NCBI GenBank assembly: GCA_009885445.1
Contig: VFKQ01000025.1
Coordinates: 1-21,073, forward strand
Length of the DNA: 21,073 nucleotides
Reading direction: 5' to 3'
Source of the DNA: Anaerolineaceae bacterium
GTDB lineage: Bacteria > Chloroflexota > Anaerolineae > Anaerolineales > Villigracilaceae
The notes under the pieces: generated by a model
The model's input: the letters and a program-made list of their open reading frames with translations, nothing else
What the model was told of the DNA's origin: nothing
The model's database searches: none
Position numbers and translations under genes: made by a program
Shown here: one piece after another, positions 13,606-21,073 of the stretch
How the letters are laid out: each line of letters starts with the position of its first letter
How positions within the stretch are numbered: the stretch's first letter is position 1

Positions 13606-15003
13606 CTAGAATTGAAAATAAATAAATGGAGAAGTGCCGCCGGCGGCAAACAGAAAAGCAAAAAGAAATTCCGCTGCGATAACGGGGATGACATGCGGCT
13701 GGCGATAGTCCGATAAAAATCCATCCGGCTTACGCAGGCGCAGGTAAAAGCCGCCGATGATGACGATGAGCATATAAAAAGCCGCAGGGGCAAAAAACCA
13801 ATGCGCGCCAACAGGGTGGATGAAAAGCAATTTCTTGAAAACTTCTGCGGCGATGATGAGATTGGGCGATCGGAAAAATACGCAGGCGATGGCGACCCAC
13901 AGGTACACGCCCAGCGCCCGCAAAAGCGACCCGGGCCATGACCACGCCTGTGGTTGTTTGCCTCGACTGAAGATTCTCTCCGCCCACAGCGCGAGGCCAT
14001 GCAAGCCGCCCCAAATGACAAAGTTCCAACTCGCGCCGTGCCACAAGCCGCCGATTAACATGGTGATGAACATGTTGAGATTGGTGCGCGTCGCGCCGTG
14101 ACGATTGCCGCCCAGCGGAATGTAAACATAGTCGCGCATCCACGTGGAGAGGGAGATATGCCAGCGTCCCCAAAATTCAGTCAGGCTTTGAGATGTGAAA
14201 GGCAGGTTGAAATTGACGGGCAGTTCAAACCCGAGCAGGCGCGCCACGCCTGTGGCCATGTCGCTGTAACCTGAAAAATCGAAATAGACCTGCACGGCAA
14301 AGGCCAGGACGCCCAGCCAAACCACCAAGCTCGAAAAGACCCAGGGAATTCCATAGACCGTATCCGTCAGCATGGCCAGCGTGTCGGCAACGACTATTTT
14401 TTTAAGCAATCCCTGCGCAAAGAACTGCGCGCCAACCACAAAATTCTCGCGGCTAAACTGGATGCCGCGCTTGAGTTGAGGCAGAAAGTGCGCCGCGCGC
14501 ATGATTGGCCCGGCCACGAGGCGCGGAAAGAAAGTGACGAACACCGCGTAATCCAGCAGAGACTCGGCAGGCTCAGCATGTCTGCGATAAACATCAATTA
14601 CGTAACTCAGGGTTTCAAAAATATAAAAGGAGATTCCTATGGGCAGGATAATCTGCAGTTCAGGCAGGTTGAATCCGGCACGGGCCAAGACTAGATTCAA
14701 TGAATCGATAAAGAAATTAGTGTATTTGAAATAGCCCAGAATCGAGAGGTTGACGGCCACGCTCGCGAGCAGCATGGCCTTTCGAGTGCGTTCGTTGTGC
14801 GAGGTCACCAGCCAGATGGAGATGTAATAATCCATCACGGTCACCAAGACCAGCAAACCAAGAAAGCGCCAGTCCCAATATGCGTAAAAAACGCAACTGG
14901 CCAGCAGCAGGATAAATTTCCGCCAGCCTGCGGCGCGAAAAATCGCCAAAAACAGCAAAACTGTTGTCAGCAGAAGTGCAAATTGCGGTGAAACGAAGTT
15001 CAT
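13606..15003 (-). CDS. MBOAT O-acyltransferase (AlgI-like), copy 1
   Basis: A polytopic membrane protein of 465 residues in the MBOAT family, as in AlgI and DltB. These enzymes pass an acyl group, usually acetyl, across the membrane for attachment to an extracellular glycan. Diagnostic segments are WDWRFLGLL near 43-51, FPRLVAGPIMRAA, YFDFSGYSDMA, LPVNFNLPF, EFWGRWHISLSTWMRDYVYIP (split by its central His) and GGLWHGASWNFVIWGG, which contains the invariant catalytic His. The C-terminus is SPFIYFQF, shared with copy 2. The gene overlaps the preceding SGNH gene by four bases (ATGA), as is usual for an MBOAT and its SGNH partner. The start has GGAG at eight bases. The acceptor glycan is unknown. 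Confidence 0.92.
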   Translation of the reverse strand: MNFVSPQFALLLTTVLLFLAIFRAAGWRKFILLLASCVFYAYWDWRFLGLLVLVTVMDYYISIWLVTSHNERTRKAMLLASVAVNLSILGYFKYTNFFIDSLNLVLARAGFNLPELQIILPIGISFYIFETLSYVIDVYRRHAEPAESLLDYAVFVTFFPRLVAGPIMRAAHFLPQLKRGIQFSRENFVVGAQFFAQGLLKKIVVADTLAMLTDTVYGIPWVFSSLVVWLGVLAFAVQVYFDFSGYSDMATGVARLLGFELPVNFNLPFTSQSLTEFWGRWHISLSTWMRDYVYIPLGGNRHGATRTNLNMFITMLIGGLWHGASWNFVIWGGLHGLALWAERIFSRGKQPQAWSWPGSLLRALGVYLWVAIACVFFRSPNLIIAAEVFKKLLFIHPVGAHWFFAPAAFYMLIVIIGGFYLRLRKPDGFLSDYRQPHVIPVIAAEFLFAFLFAAGGTSPFIYFQF

Positions 15004-16133
15004 TTGAGTAACTCCTCCAGCAACGCGATCAAATCCGCTGCCACAGCCTGATGACCGAGTCGGTTTAAATGTCCGTAATTAAATTCGGAATTAAACGTCC
15101 CGCGCGGAAGAACGTGTGTAGCGCGGTAAAGTTCCTGAAAAGACTTCAAGGTATAGACAAGGGAAACCCCGTCTGTCCGTTCGAGTACTTGTGCGAGCCC
15201 GTGATCTTTGTTGCTTGTCCACGATGCATCTTGCCCGGGGATTGGCACAAAGGATGGCGGGTAGGGGATGATTAATAATACAAGTTTCGAGGATGGATAC
15301 GCGACTCGCAACGCATTGATCTGAGACAATATACTGAGGCTATACCCGCGCACAGTTATTTCTTGGCTATTTTGGTCAGGCGGTCCATTAGTGCCATTAA
15401 GCCCGGGCAGTTCTGCGGTCACGTCTGCGACCTGTCTTTGAGCAAGCTTCAATTGGGGGAACGTTTTTTCTAGGCGATAATCGAGCAACGACAATAAGCC
15501 CGAACTGGAAACGAGATTGGTCAATGCAAGCGAATCCGCATGTGGGTTCTCGTTATGAATAAGCTCAAGTTCACCGTTCTCCTGAACAACAAAATAGCTT
15601 TCCCTGCCTTCATGATAGGACATTTCAAAGCTTAATGAGTTTATTTGCAGAACGACGATTTCAGGCTGGTAGGCTTCATTCACATAAGGAGCAATATACA
15701 CATGGTCCGCAACACCACGATTTCGTCTTCCGAGGTTGTGCAGGTCGGCATTGATTCCGCGAGCGCGCAATCCAACCTCAGTAAGTGACACGTAATTAGC
15801 TGAGTTTGATACCTGCGCAGAGCGGGTGGTCGAATCGCCCAAAACAACGATGGAGATATCGCCGTCAGCGTAGGGAGTGGAAACCTCCCCGTTCGCCATC
15901 AAATGTGTAATGGCAAATCCCTCCAACCCCTGGACCCTATACGAATTTTCTAAAGGCACAAGGCCCCAACCGGGCTTATATTCAATCGCGGGGTTTTTCA
16001 TGATAAATATTCGGATGACCAATTCAAATGATAAAAGAATTAAGAAGGCCGAGCGCGCAAACAGGAGCCAATAGCCCGCGCCGTTCACGGGAGTGTTTGG
16101 TTTTCTTGATGTTTTATTATTTACCAGTTTCAT
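15000..16133 (-). CDS. Membrane-anchored SGNH/GDSL-like protein, copy 1
   Basis: About 378 residues. A single N-terminal membrane span (about 20-46) follows a short basic tail, placing the body outside the membrane. The SGNH nucleophile motif is VVLGDST (Ser102 counting from the first of two ATGs), followed by the block DLHNLG. Near the C-terminus NYGHLNRLGH holds the expected His356, but the residue three before it is Asn353 where SGNH enzymes usually have Asp. By analogy with AlgJ/AlgX or DltD, it would hand over or remove acyl groups together with the MBOAT partner, whose gene overlaps its end by four bases. Of two adjacent ATGs, that at 16133 has the better spacing to GAGG. It overlaps the end of the next copy by 17-20 bases. 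Confidence 0.85.
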   Translation of the reverse strand: MKLVNNKTSRKPNTPVNGAGYWLLFARSAFLILLSFELVIRIFIMKNPAIEYKPGWGLVPLENSYRVQGLEGFAITHLMANGEVSTPYADGDISIVVLGDSTTRSAQVSNSANYVSLTEVGLRARGINADLHNLGRRNRGVADHVYIAPYVNEAYQPEIVVLQINSLSFEMSYHEGRESYFVVQENGELELIHNENPHADSLALTNLVSSSGLLSLLDYRLEKTFPQLKLAQRQVADVTAELPGLNGTNGPPDQNSQEITVRGYSLSILSQINALRVAYPSSKLVLLIIPYPPSFVPIPGQDASWTSNKDHGLAQVLERTDGVSLVYTLKSFQELYRATHVLPRGTFNSEFNYGHLNRLGHQAVAADLIALLEELLK

Positions 16134-17268
16134 CATTTTCCTCAGTATACGATAGGATGTTCCCCAGCATCTTCACTAATTCGCTCGCAACGGCGGCATG
16201 TCCATGGCTATTTAGATGCCCAAAATTAAATGCGGAGTTCCATGTGCCGCGCGGGAGGTTGTACTCACTGACATACAAGTCTTGAAATGCATCCAATGTA
16301 TAAATCATGTAGACATCATCCATGAAAAACAAGGTGCGCGCCAGCAAATGGTCATCCGGGCTAATCCATCCAATTTTATCGTCAAGGCTGGAAGGGAAAG
16401 TTGGGGTATATGGAATCACAAGGAAGACGAGCTTGGAGTTTGGATACGCGGCTTGCAAGGCCTTAATTTGCGGCAGAATTTCTTCGCCGTATTGGCGCAA
16501 GGCTAACTGGGGGTCCTTGTTCTTACTAGGGCGTTCAATCTCTGGGATGGGCTGGCCCTCCCCCGCGAGGTCCGTGCCGTTCTGGCCCGGGCTGTGGGAA
16601 ATGAGCAGGTTGCGGGCGCGAAAATCCAGCAGGGTCAGCAATCCGGAGTGGGAAATAAAATTGGTAAATGCAAGATTGTGGACCTGATCAGGCTGATCAG
16701 TGACAAGCTTAAGCACGCCGTTGCCGGCATCCACAAAATGATTGGGGCGATTTTCTGCGCGCGCGAAAAAGAACTGAGACGGGTTCACTTGAAGGACGAC
16801 GATTTCGGGCGCGTATTCTTTTTGCACATACGGCCCGAGCGCAACGTAATCGGCGATACTGCGATCTGGCAGGCCGAGATTGTGCAAGTCGGCATGGATG
16901 CCTCGGGTGCGCAATGCAATTTCGGTCAGCGAAACATAATTAGAATCATTAGGAATCTGCGCCGCCTTGGTGGTTGAATCGCCTAGCACTACGACGGAGA
17001 TGCCGTCTTGATAAGGGGTGACGATTTCACCATTATCAAGATAATGTGTAACCGCAAATCCTTCGAGTCCGTGAACGGAGTACGAGTCTCGTACATGAAT
17101 AATGCCCCAGCCTGGTTTATATTCCACCGGGGAGTGCTTGAGGATAAATAGTCGAATCACCAATTCAAATGATAAAAGAATCAGGAAAGCCGAGCGCGCA
17201 AAGATCAGCCAATAGCCTGCGCCATGACCTGGATGGATGTATGATTTCCTTGAAGGGCTAGCGCTCAT
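16117..17268 (-). CDS. Membrane-anchored SGNH/GDSL-like protein, copy 2
   Basis: A 383-residue paralogue of copy 1. The membrane span (about 16-43, GYWLIFARSAFLILLSFE) is almost the same as in copy 1, and the DNA encoding it differs at only about seven of sixty bases. VVVLGDST holds Ser98, DLHNLG is conserved, and FNFGHLNSHGH near the end has His351 with Asn348 in place of the usual Asp. The C-terminal tail (about 365-383) is acidic and unlike copy 1. The middle (about 170-260) diverges strongly, as expected if it contacts a different partner or substrate. The start at 17268 has GAGG at seven bases. It follows MBOAT copy 2 by 26 bases but has no MBOAT of its own directly after it; copy 1 and MBOAT 1 come next. 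Confidence 0.85.
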   Translation of the reverse strand: MSASPSRKSYIHPGHGAGYWLIFARSAFLILLSFELVIRLFILKHSPVEYKPGWGIIHVRDSYSVHGLEGFAVTHYLDNGEIVTPYQDGISVVVLGDSTTKAAQIPNDSNYVSLTEIALRTRGIHADLHNLGLPDRSIADYVALGPYVQKEYAPEIVVLQVNPSQFFFARAENRPNHFVDAGNGVLKLVTDQPDQVHNLAFTNFISHSGLLTLLDFRARNLLISHSPGQNGTDLAGEGQPIPEIERPSKNKDPQLALRQYGEEILPQIKALQAAYPNSKLVFLVIPYTPTFPSSLDDKIGWISPDDHLLARTLFFMDDVYMIYTLDAFQDLYVSEYNLPRGTWNSAFNFGHLNSHGHAAVASELVKMLGNILSYTEENDETGK

Positions 17269-17294
17269 CGGTTACCTCGGAGTGTGTCGGCGCA

Positions 17295-18692
17295 TTAGAA
17301 TTGAAAATAAAGGAAGGGGCTGTTATTTCTAGTCGCGAATAAAAAAATGAAGAGGTATTCTGCGGCCAACACGGGGAAAAAATATGGCTGGTAATAATCC
17401 ATGGTCGCAAGGTCAATTTTCTTCAGGCGCATCAACAGCCCACCAATAAAGACAATTAGCAGATATAGAGCGGCGGGGTAAAAAAACCAAACCACTCCGC
17501 CAGGATCGATAAAGGCCAGTTTTGAAAACACCTGACCAGCCATCTCCATGGACGGGGAACGGAAGAACACGCAGGTAAGCGCGACCCATAGAAAAATGCC
17601 GAGAGCCTTAAACCACGAAGTGGAAATTCGCCATTCTTTGGATGGCCGATCCTGCGTAAACGCCCTCTCCAATCCCAGTGCCAGCCCGTGCAAACCGCCC
17701 CACAACACGAAATTCCAACTAGCGCCATGCCACAGCCCACCCAGCAGCATGGTCACTATTAAGTTGAAATATGTCCGCCAGGCGCCTTTTTGGTTCCCAC
17801 CCAGTGGAAAATAAAGATAATCGCGAAGCCATGTAGAAAGCGAAATATGCCAGCGTTGCCAGAACTCCGCAAAACTTTGGGAGGTAAAGGGCAGATTGAA
17901 ATTAACAGGGAGTTCAAAGCCGAGAATTCGCGCAATCCCCAAGGCCATGTCGCTGTATCCTGAAAAGTCAAAGTATATCTGTACGGCAAAGGAGCAAACG
18001 CCAAGCCACACAGTTGCACTAGAATACAACCAGGGACTCCCGTACACCTGGTCAACAATCAAAGCCAGGGTGTCGGCGACGACAATTTTCTTGAGCAGTC
18101 CCTGCCCAAATAATTGGGCGCCTCGAATGATTCCGGTAGGTTCGAGGCGAATCCCGTGTTGCAATTGGGGCAGGAAATTTGCGGCGCGCATGATGGGGCC
18201 AGCAACAAGGCGGGGGAAAAAAGCAATGAACACGGAATAATCCAGCAATGATTGCGCCGGTTCTGTCTTACGGTGATAGACATCCATTACATAACTGATC
18301 GATTCAAATGTGTAAAATGAAATCCCCACAGGCAGGAGGATGCCCAACTCAGGCAGGTGAACCCCTAAAACGGAAGCCGCCGAATCAAAGGTGGCGGTAA
18401 AGAAATTAAAGTATTTAAAAAAACCAAGGATGGCCAAACTCGAGGCTATGCTGACAGCCAGCAGGGTTTTTCTGGTTTTCTCGTTATGAGCGCCCTGCAT
18501 TCCAACGGATACATAATAATCCACCACGGTCACAACAGCCAACAGGCCGAGGAATCGCCAATCCCAAAATGCATAGAACAGGCAACTGGCCGCCAGCAAG
18601 ATAAGCTTCTGATGGATTACTGGTCTAATCAAGCGGGTGAGAATCAAAACCGATATTAGTAGAACCCAGAACTGCGTTGACAAGAAATTCAT
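17295..18692 (-). CDS. MBOAT O-acyltransferase (AlgI-like), copy 2
   Basis: The same length (465 residues) and architecture as copy 1, with most motifs identical: WDWRFLGLL, FPRLVAGPIMRAA, YFDFSGYSDMA, LPVNFNLPFTSQS, EFWQRWHISLSTWLRDYLYFP and GGLWHGASWNFVLWGG with the catalytic His, ending SPFLYFQF. By eye the two copies agree at well over half of positions, highest in the catalytic core and lowest in the last 130 residues. The two genes thus come from duplication of one module, and both look functional. It overlaps the SGNH copy 3 gene by four bases. The ribosome binding site is weak (GGATT), which suggests translation mainly by coupling. Confidence 0.92.
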   Translation of the reverse strand: MNFLSTQFWVLLISVLILTRLIRPVIHQKLILLAASCLFYAFWDWRFLGLLAVVTVVDYYVSVGMQGAHNEKTRKTLLAVSIASSLAILGFFKYFNFFTATFDSAASVLGVHLPELGILLPVGISFYTFESISYVMDVYHRKTEPAQSLLDYSVFIAFFPRLVAGPIMRAANFLPQLQHGIRLEPTGIIRGAQLFGQGLLKKIVVADTLALIVDQVYGSPWLYSSATVWLGVCSFAVQIYFDFSGYSDMALGIARILGFELPVNFNLPFTSQSFAEFWQRWHISLSTWLRDYLYFPLGGNQKGAWRTYFNLIVTMLLGGLWHGASWNFVLWGGLHGLALGLERAFTQDRPSKEWRISTSWFKALGIFLWVALTCVFFRSPSMEMAGQVFSKLAFIDPGGVVWFFYPAALYLLIVFIGGLLMRLKKIDLATMDYYQPYFFPVLAAEYLFIFLFATRNNSPFLYFQF

Positions 18693-19777
18693 TTTAGAAT
18701 CCGCAGAAGAAATTCAACAAGCGCTTTGGCGATGACCTGATGCCCGAATTTATTGAGATGCCCCTTATTTGGCGCAGAGTCGGAAAAACCGCGTGGCAGT
18801 ATGCCCTGCTCCTCATAGAGTTTCTGAAATCCACTCAATGGGTGAAGAATCTCCACGCCCTCCACGCTCGAAATCAACCCAATCAGTTCGGCGTCCTCGG
18901 TGCTATTCCAACTGATATTCGAGTTTTCACCAGGTCGAATTTCAGGGGAGCTCGGGATTACCAAAAAGGCAATTCGCGCATCGGGATAAGCGCTCACGAC
19001 AGAGCGAACCAGAAAAACGATTTGCTTGTCTGAAACAAGCCCGCGACGGGTTCGCCCAAATTGGTCCACTTCGCGACCTGCGAGCCGGTCGAGCCGTGAA
19101 AGCACAAAGATTTGATAAAATCGGTTTTGTAGCATGGTTAACAATCCCGAAGATGAGATAATATTTTCCATTTGCAGGTTCTCTGAATTGGAATTGTGCA
19201 CAAGCTTTGGGGGAGGCCCATCCTTTAATGTATAGTAATTCGTCATGGATGAGTCTAGGCTCAGGCTAAAGCTCGAATAGCTTACTTGCACAATCACAAC
19301 TTTCGGGGAGTAAGTTTCAATTATTGAAGGGGCAAGGTAAACTATGTCTGATATCACTTGTAGAGGGCGGCCAAGATTATGTAGGTCTACAACTGCTCCT
19401 TCATCTCTCAAGCCCTGCTCCGCAATCGAAACGAATTTTTCATCATTTGGAACCTGATGGGCGGCGGTCATGGAATCGCCCAAGACGACCACCGAAACAC
19501 CATCCCGATATGGCGTGGCAATCTCTCCGTGCTCAAAATAGCTCGTGACTCCAAACCCCTCCGTTCCAAAAAGGCGTGTCGAACCGGCCCGCGGTACCAA
19601 TCCGCCGAAACCCGCATCCGCTTCGAAGCGGGGATTCCGAACAACGAACAGTCGAATCCCCACCTCGAAGGTGACTAATAATAGAAGGCTGCACAAAAAG
19701 AATCGTAGCCAATATGCGCGATTAAATTTATTTTTCTCTACGGGCACAAGGCTATCTCCGATGACGCGCGTCCCCAT
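18689..19777 (-). CDS. Membrane-anchored SGNH/GDSL-like protein, copy 3
   Basis: The most divergent of the three SGNH paralogues (362 residues). It has an N-terminal span at about 22-46 (AYWLRFFLCSLLLLVTFE), VVVLGDSM with Ser102, DLHNLG, and PNKGHLNKFGH with His340 and Asn337 instead of Asp. Its gene ends in a four-base overlap with MBOAT copy 2, forming a coupled pair like copy 1 and MBOAT 1. Two starts are possible. The ATG at 19777 has only a weak site, whereas a GTG at 19747 has GGAG at eight bases and would still keep the whole membrane span. I list the longer form but consider the GTG quite likely. Function as in the other copies: extracytoplasmic acyl handling. Confidence 0.83.
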   Translation of the reverse strand: MGTRVIGDSLVPVEKNKFNRAYWLRFFLCSLLLLVTFEVGIRLFVVRNPRFEADAGFGGLVPRAGSTRLFGTEGFGVTSYFEHGEIATPYRDGVSVVVLGDSMTAAHQVPNDEKFVSIAEQGLRDEGAVVDLHNLGRPLQVISDIVYLAPSIIETYSPKVVIVQVSYSSFSLSLDSSMTNYYTLKDGPPPKLVHNSNSENLQMENIISSSGLLTMLQNRFYQIFVLSRLDRLAGREVDQFGRTRRGLVSDKQIVFLVRSVVSAYPDARIAFLVIPSSPEIRPGENSNISWNSTEDAELIGLISSVEGVEILHPLSGFQKLYEEQGILPRGFSDSAPNKGHLNKFGHQVIAKALVEFLLRILK

Positions 19778-19797
19778 TACACGCTTCTTAATGTAAT

Positions 19798-19803
19798 AGT
19801 ATA
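19798..19803 (-). promoter_or_regulatory. Possible -10 box (TATACT) before the acylation block
   Basis: TATACT on the minus strand lies in the 52-base gap between the GSA-aminomutase-like gene and SGNH copy 3, the most AT-rich spot of the region. No good -35 box is at hand. If real it would let the SGNH/MBOAT block be transcribed apart from the aminotransferase before it. Confidence 0.3.
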
Positions 19804-19829
19804 TTAATCAACGGCCGAGGCTGGCTCGT

Positions 19830-21073
19830 TTATTTTCGCACCGACTTCACCGCGTCTGCGTAAACTTCAAGCGTCTTGTCCACGTCGGCTTCGCTGTGCT
19901 CGTAGCACATGAACCACGGCTCGCGCGAGTCGTAATCGGGCATCACGCCCATCGCAATGGCTTTCTCAGCAATCTTCAGATACAACTCGTGGTCGCTCTT
20001 GTCCCAGTCGCGCTGACAGGTGACCGAGTCGACTCCCAGCGAGAAAGAGAACATGGCCGGGTAGCCAGTGAATACTGCGGGAATATCGTTCTCTTCAAAA
20101 ATTTCCTTCAAGCCATCCATCAGACGTTGTCCGCGTGCGGCAATAGACTTGAGAATCGGCTTGGTCTTCAACAGATTCAAAGTCGCGTACGCCGCGGCGA
20201 CGCCGGGTTTATTGTTTGTGTATGTTCCGCCCTGCGCCACACCCTGCCCAATAATGGACATGATCTCGCGCCGTCCACCAAACGCGGCAACCGGGTAGCC
20301 GTTGCCGAGCGCTTTCGCATACGTGGCCAGGTCAGGTTTTATTCCGTAATGTTCCTGCGCGCCGCCGTTGGCAATGCGGAAGCCGGTCTTGACTTCATCC
20401 AAAATAAAGACGCAACCATATTCTTCGGTCTTGGCGCGAATCAACTCCAGGAAACCGGGCTCGGGATTGATCGCCGCGCAATTTCCCTGACACGGCTCGG
20501 TGATGACTGCGGCAATCTGCTCGCCATACGAACGCATCACGCGCTCAAAACCTTCGAAGTCATTAAAGGGCAGGGTGATGATAAATTCGCGCATCGATTT
20601 TGGAATGCCTGAAGAGGAAGGCACGGCGATTGGACTACGTCGGTTGCCATAGGCCTCCACAGGCGAATAGGTTGACCATAAAGTGTGATCGTGGAATCCG
20701 TGATAGTTGCCTTCAAATTTGACAATCAAATCGCGGCCCGTGTAAGCACGCGCGACGCGGATGGCGTGCATAGTGGCCTCTGTGCCGGAGCAGGCGAGGC
20801 GCACCATTTCCACGGCGGGAGCCATCTCGGTGATCATCTCGGCCACAGCCACTTCCAGTTCGCCCGTCATCGCGAAGAGCACGCCGTTACGGATTTCGCT
20901 GATTACTTTTTCGTCCACGTCCGCGTAGGCATGGCCAAGAATGATCGGGCCAAAGGCGAGTCGATAGTCAATGTATTTCGCGCCATCCACGTCCCACAAG
21001 TAGGGACCTTTCGCGTGGTCCACGTACGGGGTGATGCCCTCACCCCAATAGCGGAAGTTGGAATTGACGCCCA
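19830..21073 (-). CDS. Glutamate-1-semialdehyde aminomutase-like class III aminotransferase (partial, start outside window)
   Basis: The reading frame is open to the last base of the window, where it reads GVNSNFRYWGEGITPYV, the expected N-terminal segment of HemL-type proteins. The gene therefore starts beyond 21073, and the internal GTG at 21023 is not its start. About 414 residues are visible. PLP motifs are CSGTEATMHA, FEGNYHGFHD, ILDEVKTGFR and YAKALGNGYPVAAFGG with the Schiff-base lysine. It is closest to the glutamate-1-semialdehyde 2,1-aminomutase group, but the usual GGGLPVGAYGG around the lysine is altered to GNGYPVAAFGG, and there is no haem gene nearby. I therefore favour an aminotransferase or aminomutase on another omega-amino compound, as part of the amine pathway. 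The exact substrate is unknown. Confidence 0.87.
   Translation of the reverse strand, partial: GVNSNFRYWGEGITPYVDHAKGPYLWDVDGAKYIDYRLAFGPIILGHAYADVDEKVISEIRNGVLFAMTGELEVAVAEMITEMAPAVEMVRLACSGTEATMHAIRVARAYTGRDLIVKFEGNYHGFHDHTLWSTYSPVEAYGNRRSPIAVPSSSGIPKSMREFIITLPFNDFEGFERVMRSYGEQIAAVITEPCQGNCAAINPEPGFLELIRAKTEEYGCVFILDEVKTGFRIANGGAQEHYGIKPDLATYAKALGNGYPVAAFGGRREIMSIIGQGVAQGGTYTNNKPGVAAAYATLNLLKTKPILKSIAARGQRLMDGLKEIFEENDIPAVFTGYPAMFSFSLGVDSVTCQRDWDKSDHELYLKIAEKAIAMGVMPDYDSREPWFMCYEHSEADVDKTLEVYADAVKSVRK

Noticed and set aside
13606..19777. Toxin-antitoxin, phage or antiphage defence island
   Set aside because: All five genes are clear MBOAT or SGNH family members with no integrase, transposase, nuclease or helicase among them; a surface-modification role fits better.
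19830..21073. Haem biosynthesis locus (hemL proper)
   Set aside because: No other haem gene is nearby, the motif after the PLP lysine deviates and the context is amine metabolism; left as HemL-like without a symbol.

Overview
The window looks like chromosomal DNA of a Chloroflexota bacterium, most likely of the Anaerolineae type, with moderately high GC. The basis is family-level: two lipoproteins with Ala/Thr-rich linkers, one carrying an NBR1-type Ig-like domain, and a divergent polyamine/aminotransferase cluster. This taxonomic guess is inference. The layout is strikingly simple. Four plus-strand genes (302-3427) face one unbroken block of minus-strand genes (21073 down to 3659). The two sets converge on a shared bidirectional terminator at 3578-3619.

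Plus strand: a small unknown protein overlaps a lipoprotein by ATGA. That lipoprotein appears to have lost its middle, because its likely C-terminal end survives out of frame as a 41-codon remnant. Next come an NBR1-Ig/FnIII lipoprotein and an endonuclease/exonuclease/phosphatase-fold enzyme.

Minus strand, in order of transcription: a GSA-aminomutase-like class III aminotransferase (cut by the window edge); a five-gene membrane O-acylation block (SGNH, MBOAT, SGNH, SGNH, MBOAT); a second class III aminotransferase; a CoA-acylating methylmalonate/malonate semialdehyde dehydrogenase (mmsA); a putrescine aminotransferase (patA); a complete spermidine/putrescine ABC importer (potA, potB, potC, potD); and a saccharopine-dehydrogenase-family oxidoreductase behind its own terminator and a probable -10 box.

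The metabolic genes fit together as uptake and breakdown of polyamines or omega-amino acids. PotABCD imports, PatA removes an amino group from putrescine-like diamines, the second aminotransferase could turn beta-alanine (or a similar omega-amino acid) into a semialdehyde, and MmsA would oxidise malonate/methylmalonate semialdehyde to acetyl- or propionyl-CoA. The least explained part is the SGNH/MBOAT block lodged inside this pathway. It holds two very similar 465-residue MBOAT acyltransferases and three related membrane-anchored SGNH proteins, all three with Asn where the catalytic Asp is usually expected. Intergenic gaps also carry repeats: a paired inverted element at 10592-10752, a perfect palindrome at 12250-12278, and octamers at 3631-3654.
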